The notes under the pieces were generated by a model. The model made no database searches. It saw only the letters and a program-made list of their open reading frames with translations, and was not told the origin of the DNA. From assembly GCA_944472155.2 (NCBI GenBank), contig OX235271.1:20529710-20593709 (forward strand): a stretch of DNA of 64,000 nt. The letters run 5' to 3'. The stretch comes from Trichobilharzia szidati. Its lineage: Eukaryota > Platyhelminthes > Trematoda > Strigeidida > Schistosomatidae. The position numbers and the translations under genes are program-made. Shown here piece after piece: positions 21,502 to 32,862 of the stretch. Within the stretch, counting starts at the first letter, position 1. Every line of letters begins with the position of its first letter.

Positions 21502-22086
21502 ATTCCTTTCACAATTTTCTTTTCTTTTCTTCTTCTATTCCTCTGTTTCATTGACAATCGTTCATTTTCGACTTTTATGACTTCATGACCTTTCTTATGA
21601 TTTTATTACCTCAGGTCTAAGTAGTGCTTTTCTAACTTGCTATCGTATTTACAAAATCCTGTTCATTCCACTTCATTATATTCATTATTATTATTTGACA
21701 ATCATTCACTAATAGTGTTTGTAATTTTACACCATTTCATCGTTATTGTTTTACAATCATTCTGACTGTCGTTATTTTCAACCTTGAACTTATATCTAGT
21801 CCGCCCCATTCGTTGGTTTATTTTCATATTGTCGCACACACCCTGATTACACACACTCTCGAAATCTGTATTTCTGTTGACTATATCTATATATATATAT
21901 ATACACATCATTAAATTAAATTACTTCATCTGATTTTGTCCCATGTTCTTATTAACCATGCATAATAAAAAACTGTCTGACTATTGTTCCATCCCATCTT
22001 ATACTTCTTCCACAATACACTTTCTGATATGATTTTAATTTGCCTTTACTGGCTATTGTATGCTTAAATTAATGGATTTATAATTG

Positions 22087-22133
22087 TAGAGCCTGAAGAA
22101 GGAAGAATTTATTGAAAACAATTGTTCGCTCTA
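22087..22133 (+). ncRNA. Type I hammerhead ribozyme motif (right pLTR)
   Basis: Stem I TAGAGC (22,087-22,092) pairs with GCTCTA (22,128-22,133). Core CTGAAGA is at 22,093-22,099 and GAAA starts at 22,114. Stem III is AAC/GTT with an AATT loop (22,117-22,126), followed by C at 22,127, the predicted cleavage position. Stem II (22,100-22,113) is weak, with one A-T, one G-T and a mismatch before two more A-T pairs. All invariant core bases are present. Confidence 0.72.
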
Positions 22134-22164
22134 AATATTTTATTCTGAATATGATTTAGATAGT

Positions 22165-23035
22165 TTAATTTCACCTATCATCGTTTTGGATGTTTGCGCT
22201 ATTACAGCTAAAAGAGATTCTGTATATATACCTAAGAATTATTAAATTTTCAAAAAAATATTCTACTTTCACAGTGCTTATTTCAAACATTTCGTCCACA
22301 TTTCGCACTATGTATACAGTGCTTTATCTCACCAACTGGTATTCGAATCCATATGAGAATTCACCCATTGCAACTGCTTCTTTTCAATTCCAATTATTCT
22401 CCGCACATCTTGAGTGGTTAAGAGACAAAATGGAAATTTTAAATTGCTTTTTTATCGAATGATGAATAGATGAGTTAGTCATGTTGAATTCAATGGTCGG
22501 TGTTCATGGAAATTGGCGTTTTAGAAACGCTAAGAGGATTGATCATTTGATAACATTATCTCCTCAAATATATATATATATATATGGACTGCACATGATA
22601 CTGGAAAACCGATTTTTCTCGGTCGAAGACGAAATTTCAACTGCAAACATTTCAAGAAGAGTTCTGAGTCAATATTTTTTGGTAAACATTGTAAAGTAAA
22701 TGAGATATCCTAGTGTGACTGACAAGCGCTTCAATTTGGTTTCGGTTACTGGATTCCTCTTTTACACTGAAACAATCTTAACTCACACTAATATTTCATA
22801 AAATACTTCTGGAATTCAGGTGATGAGGTGTTGATGAAAATAAATGAAATAATAATTCGCATTTACGGTTTCCTCATCCTAACTTCCTCATTCGAAAGTT
22901 GGCCATTTTTTTTAAATCAACGAAGTGAATGAAAATTTGATAAGAATTATTTACCATTTTGTGGGAATTTATACTAACCAGAAAGATCTAATGTTTTTGA
23001 AAACCCACAAAAATGATAAGTGCATTACATTATGA
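22165..23035. other. No recognised gene
   Basis: AT-rich; TA microsatellite at 22,566-22,586. Short frames without domains. Confidence 0.45.
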
Positions 23036-23047
23036 TATATATATATG

Positions 23048-23310
23048 GATTGGCTGGCCATTCTCTGAGGAAACGATCAAGTGACATCACTAGACAAGCC
23101 ATTGCTCGAGTGGAACCCGAAAGGGAAGCGGCGAGTTGGTCTTCCAAGAGTGATTTGGAGGAGGTCATGTGAAGAGGAGATGAAAACGTGTGGGCAAACT
23201 TGGAGCCAGGTGAAGACACTAGCAGAGAACAGAACACAATGGAGACGCATCGCAGAAGCCCTATGTTCCTGTAGGAATTAAAGGTTACAATAATAATAAT
23301 AATTAAAGTA
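23048..23310 (+). mobile_element. RTE 3' end
   Basis: The frame (ORF 23,081-23,281) reads PLLEWNPKGKRRVGLPRVIW, then RRSCEEEMKTCGQTWSQVK and NRTQWRRIAEALCS, the conserved C-terminus of RTE ORF2 (WNPxGKRxxGRPxxTWRR...WxxxxxxLC). It ends with an (AAT)n tail at ~23,290. It is 5'-truncated, inserted next to a TA repeat (23,036-23,046). Confidence 0.85.
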
Positions 23311-25069
23311 GATCAAGGTTTCGCTGACGAACAATACACATTGGAGAACAAAAGACTTTTATACAGTGGCCTGCTGTCTTAGCTGATCATTCATAATGGA
23401 AACATCAAGGATTTTTATCAACAGTAGTTTATACGAGATCGGATTTCAATCACCCCTTCGAGACAAAAATTCTTTCAACATGACCTAGTTTCATGCATGA
23501 AACATGAGGTAAATGTGCAGTAAACAGTAGAAACTTCACACTGTGTATTCCAAAATATCTGTTTCTATATTCGATAGGTGTGAACTCTACGTTTCTTGGA
23601 ATGTAGAACCCGTGTTCTGTACTTTTCGAGATATACATGACCATTGATGCAATTCAAATGAGACTCCAAGCAAAAACACGAAAATTAGTACAGATAAATA
23701 TCCTATGCAGATATATCAACGCTAATCACAATTATCAAAGGATAATTTTAACACTGGTGTAACAACAAAAGACAAGGGCCAGGCAACAGATCGTTTATTA
23801 AGGAAATCAAAGCATATTTAAGTATTTTCATGTACATTATTATAGATTAGTTAAGCAATCAAACACAGTCTTCTGATTGGTTGTTTCTCACTTAAAGTTA
23901 ATCTTTCATCTCTTTGTGACTGTTTCTTGAATGTCAGGTCATCTATATGTTAACTGTACCCGCCTACGCAAAGTCTGCTGTGGTCAGTTTTGAATCAGTC
24001 TTTGTTCATATTTTTTCACGACAGATCTTGAGAACGTAAGCATTGATGTAAATTACTGTCTACCGATTCGGCTAGTCGACAGCTCTCACCACACTGGCAA
24101 CCGTCTTACTATTCAATTTAAAACATTACTTGTGGATGAAATATGAGTTCAAATTAAATCATCAGCCTTTCACTGTGTGTAAACGTAAAACTACTGGAGG
24201 ACAAGCAGACTGATTTTCTGTTGCTGTATTCGACTAACGCCTAGATGTATTTCAGTCTTTATGTATCACATAAAAGTGAATTGTTGTTATATCATGAGGA
24301 ATACCTGCCAGTGAATACAACAATATAAGATATTTCAAAAGTCATTTACCTCCTGGCTTGATTTATTCTGTCTATTATCATTTCAATTAATCGTGAATCA
24401 CATGTAGGTCATGGCACCAAGAATAATCAAAATAAAAACCTGTACCTCAATATCATCGGCAAAGTAATTAATTCTTCATACTGCTGCACTCACCTTAAGT
24501 AATTACCACTCAAATAAACAATGAAAAACAAGCTCACTATAAAAGCATCAGTACTCAATTGAAATATTTCCAGTACAGATCACTAAAGTCAACAAGCAGA
24601 AAAGAAGGCAAAATAACATTTCTAGCACCGTTCACTATATATACTCCGGACAAAAAAAATGTGATCATAAACTATTTCCACGATTATTTATACTGAATCT
24701 GAAATGTTCAACTGAGACACAAGAAATAGTAAGTAAGTGTCCATTTCCGACCATCTTGACAGCTAAATATGGACAACATATTTTGTACATCCATGTATGC
24801 CATTGATATTAGACGAAAACCAGTTCGTGTAAGATTCATATATTGCGAATAAAGTTTGCATAGATTTGTACAGTTTCAGACATCTGAAGATTCAATTCAA
24901 GATAAGATATTTGAAAATCTCATGTGACAGACCAAATGTCTCAAAACTGTGTCGTCATACTGAGGAAGAAAAAGACAATCACCCTTATGTCTCACATGAA
25001 AAAAACATAATCTTCAATCGACTATTTCTAACAGATTTATACATCATGTGAACAGACATATACATCATG
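23311..25069. other. No recognised gene
   Basis: AT-rich, no long frames, no terminal repeats found. A stretch from ~23,757 begins TGTAACAACA, as some LTRs do, but no partner LTR was found. Confidence 0.45.
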
Positions 25070-25650
25070 TGAAAAATGGGCCAAGTCCATTTTATCTAAC
25101 TCACACCACCCTCTTCACTCACAACTCTCCCCTTGCATCTCATCAGGTAAAACCAGAAGCCTATATAGGAAACTATATGCTCGCACCAGCAAGTACAAAA
25201 ACTCAACCATACCCTACTTAGCTCGTGTTCTGTGTGATAAAGAAAGCATTAGGCGTGACACCTATAATTCATTAAATAGTCAGTAGTACAACTGGATCTC
25301 GTCTTTCCAACTCACATCATTTTTAGGTACAACATTTTCTTTCCTTCTTCTCCTCTTCTCTCTCTCTTTTTTTTTCCGTTATGTGCTGCTTTGTTTCTTT
25401 CTCACGCTAACACCAGTAAATATGACAGCTCCCACTTTTCTAACACCTTCAAACACAGTTTCAGCTTTTCCTTTGCTACCGACATGCCAATGTGTTGTTG
25501 TAATAATGAACTGTGATTTCCTTAATCTTTGTAGAATTCTGTTTATTGATAATGTACTAACTGGATGCAATACTGTAGTAAAAATGCTGAGAATTTCATT
25601 CTGTATCACAAGTACTGTTTTGGAATAAAGCAAATTATTATTATTATTAT
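25070..25650 (+). mobile_element. CR1-like LINE 3' end
   Basis: The frame gives SLYRKLYARTSKYKNSTIPY, then LARVLCDKESIRRDTYNSLN and a stop, parallel to the C-terminus of the CR1-like element ending at 32,568. The 3' UTR has a T-rich segment and ends with TGGAATAAAGC plus (ATT)n at ~25,623-25,652. Same orientation and terminus as the copies at 16.7 and 32.85 kb. Confidence 0.82.
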
Positions 25651-25654
25651 TGAG

Positions 25655-26160
25655 AATAAAACACAAGGAAATGAGAATAGAATTTAAGCAACATAGTGGG
25701 ATTTTCTCCATAAAAGTTTCTAATTTTGTTATGAAATTGTTCACTGTATCATTGTACTGAATCAAACAGAAATATCCTCACAGAATATAAAATTTCTGTT
25801 CGATTTCTTCATTGGTTGAATGGAAAATGAGGGTTCAACAGCATAGCCTTAACCTGCTCTGTTCTACCTAGCCAATTTTAGCTGTCACGACGGCCGTCCA
25901 ACCCATCTTCATTTCCTTCTGCTTGGTAGACTAGTGCAGCTATCAGCTTTACGGTCGGTCATCTGATCTCCTGTATCAAGAGAAGTCAGGTGTGTTGATC
26001 AATGTCTGAAAGAGCCTGCTGGAAATGATTTCGGTCACACTCTATTTCTCTGCATCATACAGAAACATATTCTTAATTTTTTGTTTAAAATTAGGATATC
26101 TGTCCTTATTCTGAACGCTGTAGATCTCCATACTTATTTGAAATACAAAGATGTAGGAAG
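25655..26160. other. No recognised gene
   Basis: No element signature identified. Confidence 0.4.
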
Positions 26161-26165
26161 AATAT

Positions 26166-26935
26166 TTGATATCTCAAAATCATCCCTCTGAGCTACAGAT
26201 CTTTTCCATCATATCTAAATCTTACGAGCGGAACACGCTTCTCTCTGTTCGAAAGTGGGAAGACTTTGCCAAAAGGCAAGGATCCACCGGAGAACAATTA
26301 TTCTTTCTCCATGAGTGCCTTCGTCATCAAATCCTACCGACCAGTATCAGATACAAACCACAAGTCAACTAACCAATAGGATGGGAATTGGCCGAACAAT
26401 GTGGGAGATGAGTGGTTAAATTAATGATTACAAACACACATTTTCGGATCAACAAATAATAGATGCTCAAAAAGGAAAACTAGAGAAAAACCTTAACCAG
26501 GAACACCTGTCAATGCTGATCACCGCAATTACATTGTCAAGTAGAAGACACAGACAACAAAGACAGAGAGTTCTGAAAATCAAGCTAGCCAAAATTAGAA
26601 AACAACAAGCAGACAATGTACCTATTGACTGCGTAGTTAACCTATCAAAACAACCACTACCAAAAATGGAACAGCAACTTCTACAAAAAGGAGTAAACTA
26701 CAACACTGAAGACGCTTCAAAAACAGATTTCTTCGCTGTCCTTCAATCATTACTCAAATCATCAAACTTGAACGAGGAAACATAGGAACAGATACGCCAA
26801 ACAATCGAATCAATGGTCAAACAGAAAAAACAACACACACAACTCAATTCTCAGAAACTAAGGGCCCTTAAAAGCTAAAAAATAGGAAGGACATCGTCAT
26901 TCTACTCAGGGACTGTCAATGTAGGGCGAGATCTT
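26166..26935 (+). pseudogene. PLE N-terminal region remnant
   Basis: Two frames match the part upstream of the RT in Penelope-like proteins. 26,166-26,370 contains KWEDFAKRQGS, LFFLHECLRHQILPTSIRYK; 26,513-26,785 contains RRHRQQRQRVLKIKLAKIRK, VVNLSKQPLPKMEQQLLQKG and a Gln/Lys-rich tail. A weak KDIVIL follows at ~26,890, where PLEs have the block before DKG. The element breaks off before the RT proper. This is the only copy of the PLE N-terminus in the window. Confidence 0.68.
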
Positions 26936-27414
26936 TATCTTCAGGTATTTGCTTTGATTCGATTATGCTATCTGGGCTAAGCAGTTTAGCTGTGAAGCTT
27001 TTATTATCTCTCCAGACAACATCTTCTGAGGTTACTTCAGTATGAAGTAGGTTTTTGTAGGAATTCTTCTTGACTGATATTTAATTGCCTCTCTTAAAGA
27101 CTTAAGGTTTGAATGACTGTCTTCGCAAGGTAACATTGTCGTTACATTGGTCATTTCACTAACCTGTAGTTGGACCTCTCTGACATTTTCGTCATCTCAA
27201 TTGTTTTAAATCACTTAACTAATTTGATTTATGTCAGTTTATCTGGTGAGTGAAAATTGATCTGAGGACCTGGTATCAAGGTATTTCCTGACATATTTAG
27301 TGTTTCCACAGTTTAAAATTTCTATATTTCCCTGTTCAAACTTGTTTATGCACTGATACGAAGGAACACACGATTTGTTTTCTGGACAGCTTACTTATGT
27401 TCCTGGATTCAAAG
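26936..27414. other. No recognised gene
   Basis: No element signature identified. Confidence 0.4.
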
Positions 27415-27515
27415 TGGCCATGGAGTTGAAGGTGGTGTTCTCGCTGAGACTCAAACTCATCACTTGTACCCTGAAGTTCCAAGTCACTATCCGCTAGGCT
27501 ACGAAAGTCACTTCA
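27415..27515 (-). repeat. tRNA-derived SINE head, degenerate
   Basis: The minus strand has a box A-like TAGCCTAGCGGATAGTG (27,485-27,501) and a decayed box B AGTTTGAGTCTC (27,445-27,456; consensus GGTTCGAATCC), at the spacing found in tRNA-derived SINEs. The body is not delimited. Confidence 0.45.
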
Positions 27516-27524
27516 ACAACAGAT

Positions 27525-28030
27525 ATCACTTATTTACATTTGTCCTGGATCCCCGTGTTAGCCATCGCCAAAAGATTAATTTCAAGTTAATAATCATGAT
27601 GATATGAACGTATCCATCCACGGTGTTCATGTATTTGTATTAAATGAATCCACTGCAGATAATATCAACGGGAAGAATACAAATATGCAAATAATAATGA
27701 GGAGAAGTATATTTTGGGACATTTCTGCAGATGATATGACATCAGTAGACATAAATAATTATGATGTAAGTTTTAAATCTGCTAAAGGCATATATGACAG
27801 CCTAACTTTTCAAATAAATGCAAAGAGAATCTTTGTTAAACACAAAACTCACCGAAGCATTCTACACTGAAGTTCACTTAATCCTGCACATCTCCAGTAT
27901 CTTCTGACCAAAGATGTTCAGCTATAACAGTTCCTCTTGGCCGTGATTTTTTCATTAAATCAAAGGAAACGTAATAACAATGAGCGAGAATGAGAGAGGG
28001 AATCACCCATTAATGGACAGAGGAAATTCT
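27525..28030. other. No recognised gene; one unrecognised 88-codon frame
   Basis: 27,604-27,870 (plus) is open for 88 codons, with no domain I can identify and no neighbouring exon signals that convince me. Confidence 0.35.
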
Positions 28031-28032
28031 CT

Positions 28033-28112
28033 CTAACCCTAACCCAACCCTAACGCTAACCGTAGCCCTATCGCATAGCCTAACCCTATCCCCCTGGACC
28101 TAACCCTTTCCT
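28033..28112. repeat. Interstitial telomere-like tract (CCCTAA, degenerate)
   Basis: A run of variant hexamers such as CTAACCCTAACCCAACCC and CCTAACGCTAACCG, mixed with GTAGCCC and CCTATCC variants, ending CCTAACCC. TTAGGG is the flatworm telomere repeat. The tract is short and eroded, so it is an old internal site rather than a chromosome end. Confidence 0.75.
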
Positions 28113-28412
28113 TTGGGTTACTTCTCAATATAATTTTTTGTCTAGCTTATCAAGTACGTTAGTTGTAAACGTTTTTGTCTTTTTGGTGTACTCATAGCTG
28201 CCTTCTTGAAATCACACGATTGATTATTTCTGTCATTTAGGTAGGTGAAGACGATGAAATCTACATGGTGCTTGTTTATTTAGCTTATTTATTTACACCA
28301 AATGTAGAATGGTAGATAATCGCTGACATTTCTACGTATCAGATCAACTCGTCTTCAGTTAATCAATTTCCAAACATTTTAAGAAAGGAAAGATCCTGAA
28401 ATTCATGAAAAT

Positions 28413-28640
28413 TCTCTTTTTTATTTCCTTTACTTTCCCCAGTAGAACATAGGGCTTCAAGCTAGTGGCTTGCAGTTTCTGTAGCAGTGCTTATTTTACA
28501 GGATGGGGTTGCTAGCCTCATGCCCAACCTTTCCTCTTCATCAGCATTATTTCTGGGTTGACGCGGTTAAGGAGTGAGTCGGCCGGGGATCGAACCCCGG
28601 ACCATGTGCATGGTTGGCGAGCGTCCACTATGCCACCGAC
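28413..28640 (-). repeat. tRNA-derived SINE with RTE-type 3' tail
   Basis: The minus strand starts GTCGGTGGCATAGTGGACGC (box A region), with a perfect box B GGTTCGATCC (28,587-28,596), then a body (GGTTGGGCATGAGGCTAGC) and a tail AGCCCTATGTTCTACTGGGG. Nearly the same as the copy at 29,017-29,248. ATGAAAAT flanks it on both sides (28,405-28,412 and 28,641-28,648), a probable target-site duplication. Confidence 0.85.
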
Positions 28641-28648
28641 ATGAAAAT

Positions 28649-29004
28649 CTTTCATGACAGATTAATTGCTAATGAATCCTAATAATAATAGTAATTTGAA
28701 AGGATTTGTCGTGAACACAGTTTGTTTCAATGGAATATGATTAAGATCAACATGAGTCAGGGAACAAGTGTTAAAATTATTACCAGACTAATCGATTACA
28801 TCACTTATTAGTTGTCAAGACGGCATTAAATCTCAAGTGCGTTAAAAAGACTGAATATTTTCAAACAGCAGTAAGGTCGACAGTCTTTTTAACTGAAATT
28901 TATTTGTACTTTATAACTAAGACTGGGAATTGAGAAAGAGGTGAGCTTTCGCTTTCTATTTCTTCACTGAAATAAACTACTTTGAATAAATCACACGTAG
29001 GCAC
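28649..29004. other. Spacer between two head-to-head SINEs
   Basis: AT-rich, no frames or motifs of note. Confidence 0.5.
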
Positions 29005-29260
29005 TTGCACTCAGTGCGTCGGTGGCATAGCGGTTAGGACGCTCGCCGACCATACACATGGTCCGGGGTTCGATCCCTGGCCAAAGACGCACTCCTTTAC
29101 CTCGTCAAGCCAAAAGTAATGCTGATGAAGAGGAAAGGTTGGGCATGAGGCTAGCAACCCCATCTTGTAAAATAAACACTGCTACAGAAACTACAAGCCA
29201 CTAGCTTGAAGCCCTATGTTCCACTGGGGAACGTGAAGGAAAAACAAATTGCACTCAGTG
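29005..29260 (+). repeat. tRNA-derived SINE with perfect 12-bp target-site duplication
   Basis: Body 29,017-29,248. The tRNA-like head has box A (TGGCATAGCGGTTAGG) and box B GGTTCGATCC. The middle part is shared with the 28.5-kb copy, and the 3' tail AGCCCTATGTTCCACTGGGG matches RTE 3' ends in this window. TTGCACTCAGTG flanks it exactly (29,005-29,016 and 29,249-29,260). A pol III-transcribed, non-autonomous element likely mobilised by RTE machinery. Confidence 0.9.
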
Positions 29261-29261
29261 T

Positions 29262-29880
29262 TAAATATTTTTGGTAGAAGAGGAATTTCTGAGTTTGGAT
29301 TTCTTTTAATGATTAATATTATATCAATTGTTGTAGATGTATAAGAAGGTGGATTATTGTGAGATAGGAATTTGTTTATATGTAGAATTGTGTTAACTGT
29401 TTTTGTACAAACTCACTTCTTTTGAACGAAAACGGCCATTTCGTCAACCAGTGCAGTCGTAAATAACAACTTTATTCTGAGCGAAACGTTCACACAGTGC
29501 ACAGTATTCCCAATGTAATTCCCCGCAAAATATTCTCTCCCCCCTTCTAGGATCTTCATGTAGAATATCAGCCTACAGTGTATCGCTTGACACAATGCTG
29601 TTAGATCTGAATTATGGATTAATCCCTAATGGTATATTATATTACCTTATATTACCTTGGCGGCCTGCTTAAATCTTGGGCTACCAAACACCTTATTCAT
29701 TACAAATCATATTGCATCTAATTGCTCATTTACAATTTATTTTAAAAAATTAAATCTTATTCTAATATGTCCTCTAATCGGATTATTTATTCTCGTAAGT
29801 ATTTAATATCCTTAAAACCTACTGATCGGAAATGCCATAAAAAAGACAAAAAAAAAGCATCATACCGGGTAGCAAAGAGC
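29262..29880. other. No recognised gene
   Basis: AT-rich; no domain in the short frames. Confidence 0.4.
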
Positions 29881-32862
29881 CTTAAAAAATACCCCTATTC
29901 AATTTATGACTGTTCCCGCAATTATGAGCACTAATTGTCGCTCCCTGCCAGCCAAGATTAACTGTCTTCAATCACTCGTGTCTTCCATTATATAGCGAAA
30001 TACTGGGATCATATCACTTCAAGAAACATGGCTACATGATCTATATGATGACAATTTAGTGTATCTGCATGATTTCAAATTATTCAGACAAGATCGATGT
30101 AGTTCTAGGAAGAAACGTGGTGGCGGTGTCGCCATCTTCATCAATTCACAATGGTGTACATCTAATAAAGTATGTATCATATTCTCTAGTGACAATATTG
30201 ACTGCCTCACCGTTAAATGTCGACCTAAACATTTGTCAAAATATAACTACATATACATCTCGAACATTTAAATTGCGCCTGGATGCAATTCCACTGAATT
30301 GTCTTTATTTGCGGATGAATTTACCTCCCTTGCTGCCACCTCCTTCGGAAACTCCTTGTCTATAGTTACTGGAGATTTCAATTCTAGTGATCACAGCTTC
30401 CTTATTCCACTTGGTCATGATAACATTGTCAACTTCCCGACTCGAATGGAAAATACTCTAGATCTTGTTTTTACAAATGACATAGGAATATTTGAAGCTC
30501 GGAAAAGAGCCCCACTACTTAACTCTGATCACTGCATCATAAGAGTATTGCTCAAGATATATGGAAAGCAGCACAAAAGGGTCTTCTCCTACCTTGGAAA
30601 GAAAACACAACACAGATGTTATTCACATGACAACATACAGAATCTAAGGACAATGTTAAAAGACACAAACTGGGACCTGTTTACTGAACAAGCTCTTGAT
30701 AACACAATTAGTAATATAACACATTATCTTAATTTCTGTCTTGATGTTTGTTGTCCAAAAGAGACAATCTTCTTAAAATTCGACCGCTTCTCCTCTCCTC
30801 AACTCAAAAGGCTTCGCCGTGAAAAAGAGAGGTTGTGCAAAGTGAAAAATAAATCTGGTGTTAAGAGAATGAACACTTTGATTAAAGCCGAATTACAAAA
30901 ACTAAATGCTCTCTATAACCAGAAGTTTCTTTCATGTAAATCCTCATCTAATATGTGGAAGCTATTAAAGGAAATCACAGGTTGTAAGCAAATAATGAAT
31001 GATACTTCCGTTGATGTTGATATGCTTAATAAATCCTTCACATGTATCCCTGCAGATGTTATGATTCCCAAATCTAATAGTATAAATAATGACTGCTTCT
31101 CACGTTTTAGCAGGAATGATGCCCTTAAGTGTCTTCAATCTCTGAAACCTACTCAGTTCCTTGGTCCTGATGGAGTTCCTGCTGTTATCCTTAAGAAGTG
31201 CGCTGACATCTTATGTTACCCATTAACCGACATTTTCAATGAATCTTTTTCCAAAGGTATTATTCCTGACTCATAGAAAAATATCAAGGTTGTTCCAGTG
31301 ACTAAATCAACAAGTGGACGTACTGTTAAGTTTCGACCGATTGCTATTACCTAACCTTTTTTAAAAGTTATGGAAAGACTTATTTTACTTAATCTTGAAC
31401 CCTCTTTAAACTCTTTTAATGACCCCAACCAGTTTAACTATAAACATAGTAGGTGTACCTTAGATGCCGCTGTTGTTCTATATTATAATATAGTCTCTAG
31501 TTTAGATAGAGGAGCTAAATATGTTCGGTGTGCCTTCCTTGATTACACTTCTGCATTTGACTCTGTTTCTAGGTGTCTCTTGCTAAGTAAGCTTACTGCA
31601 ACACAGACTGAGAGATGGACAAATAAGTGGTTGCATTCCTATTTTTCTGTTAGGAAGCAGTACACCGTCTACAATGGAAAGACCTCCACTACCTCACTTT
31701 AGCTGGTGTTCCTCAAGGTGCTGTTCTTTCTCCTTTACTGTTTTCTTTTTTCTTATATGACTTGCCCCATTCTGATGTAGCAAATTTTGTCAAGTATGCT
31801 GATGACCTCTCTGTCTCCATGCCTGTCAACTCTCAGTCAGACTGTTCCAAATTAAATAACTTTCTCTCGGAAATTAGTCAGTGGTCCTCTTCAAACGGTC
31901 TTAAGCTGAAACCGTATAAATGTCAGGTAGTAAATTTCACTTTCACACGAAAAGGTGACCTACAACAACTAGCAAGCTCACATGGTCCCACTATCATTGA
32001 CGGCATAGAGGTTGAAACTACATCTGATGTCAAGTACCTTGGACTGAGTATTTCCTCCGATCTTTCCTGGTCCTCTCACATCTTGCTAGTTACTAGAAAG
32101 ATGTTTCGCTTAACGTTCTACGTTAGGAAGTTTAGGCAGTCTGGTATAAAGCAGTCTTTGCCTTCTCAGTTTGTCAACTCTTTTATTCTGCCCATCCCTC
32201 TTTACTGCTCCCCATTAATCTTTCCTGGACTACTTAAGAAAGACTTTGCTTTGCTGCGTAGGGCACTTAAAGCTGTTAGTAGGGCAAGTGGGATTTCGTT
32301 AAACCAACTGGTTAACACCATTGTGGATAGACATATAATATCATGTAAGAAACTAGCGAATTCTATATTGTCAGTCCCCGAGCATCCTCTCTATACGCAG
32401 CTCTTTCCTTGCATTTCATCTGGTAGAACTAGAAGGTACTATAGGAGGCTATATGCCAGGACTACCAAGTACAAAAACTCCACAATACCTTATCTGGCAC
32501 AGCTGTTATGTGATGAGAAAACTGTTAGGTATGACACGATCAACTTACTGCGGCACTCTAACAAATAGTTCCCATTAGCTTTTGTTCTCCTTTATTTGTT
32601 ACTATTATATTGTTGCTCACATATTCTATTACACACTAATTTTATATTTCATATCCTGTGGTGTATTGTTTAAATATGTGAATGCAATGCTGTTCTTTTT
32701 TTATTTCTTTTATTTCTCTTTTTTTCTTTTTGTTGTTGCTTTTTATTTTTAAAATCTTATAAAATTCATGAGGTAATTAGATGCAACATTGTAATGCACG
32801 CTGAAAATTCCATACCTATACCACAAATACTGTTTGGAATAAAGCATTTATTATTATTATAT
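29880..32862 (+). mobile_element. CR1-like non-LTR retrotransposon, nearly full length
   Basis: Contains endonuclease, RT and the family's 3' terminus (TGGAATAAAGC at 32,838 and (ATT)n). No separate ORF1 was found upstream, so it is either 5'-truncated or the family lacks one. The clade call (CR1/Jockey group, like schistosome SR1/Pido-type elements) rests on motif order and is not certain. Confidence 0.82.
29906..32568 (+). pseudogene. CR1-like ORF2: AP endonuclease plus reverse transcriptase, disabled
   Basis: Domains in order: endonuclease (CRSLPAKINCLQSLV, LQETWLHD with the catalytic Glu, KRGGGVAIFI, VTGDFNSSDHS, then NTLDLVFTND and LLNSDHCII, i.e. E, D and SDH present). RT follows: FLGPDGVPAVILKK, KFRPIAIT, AFLDYTSAFDSVSR, AGVPQGAVLSPLLF, FVKYADDLSVSMPV (YADD intact at ~31,796), YLGLSISSDLSWSSH, and the C-terminus YARTTKYKNSTIPYLAQLL. 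Stops lie near 29,993, 30,269, 31,274 and 31,352, with a frameshift at ~31,690-31,702. Catalytic residues survive despite the breaks, suggesting moderate age. Confidence 0.88.

Larger units (their letters stand above)
20930..22160 (+). mobile_element. Penelope-like element with inverted pLTRs carrying hammerhead motifs
   Basis: A fourth PLE lineage. The ends are inverted copies (about 20,940-21,050 and 22,055-22,150). Between them is a GIY-YIG ORF (21,118-21,501) and a ~550-base 3' UTR with T-rich patches and a TA run at 21,888-21,902. The RT is absent. The element reads plus; the left end is the reversed pLTR. Confidence 0.8.

Noticed and set aside
23757..24130. Solo LTR beginning TGTAACAACA
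   Set aside because: No matching end, partner or target duplication; the start string alone is common.
27604..27870. 88-codon plus frame as a host exon
   Set aside because: No domain recognised and no convincing splice signals or adjacent exons.
29018..29090. Genuine tRNA gene
   Set aside because: A near-copy at 28.6 kb with the same non-tRNA body, an RTE tail and a target-site duplication show that it is a SINE.
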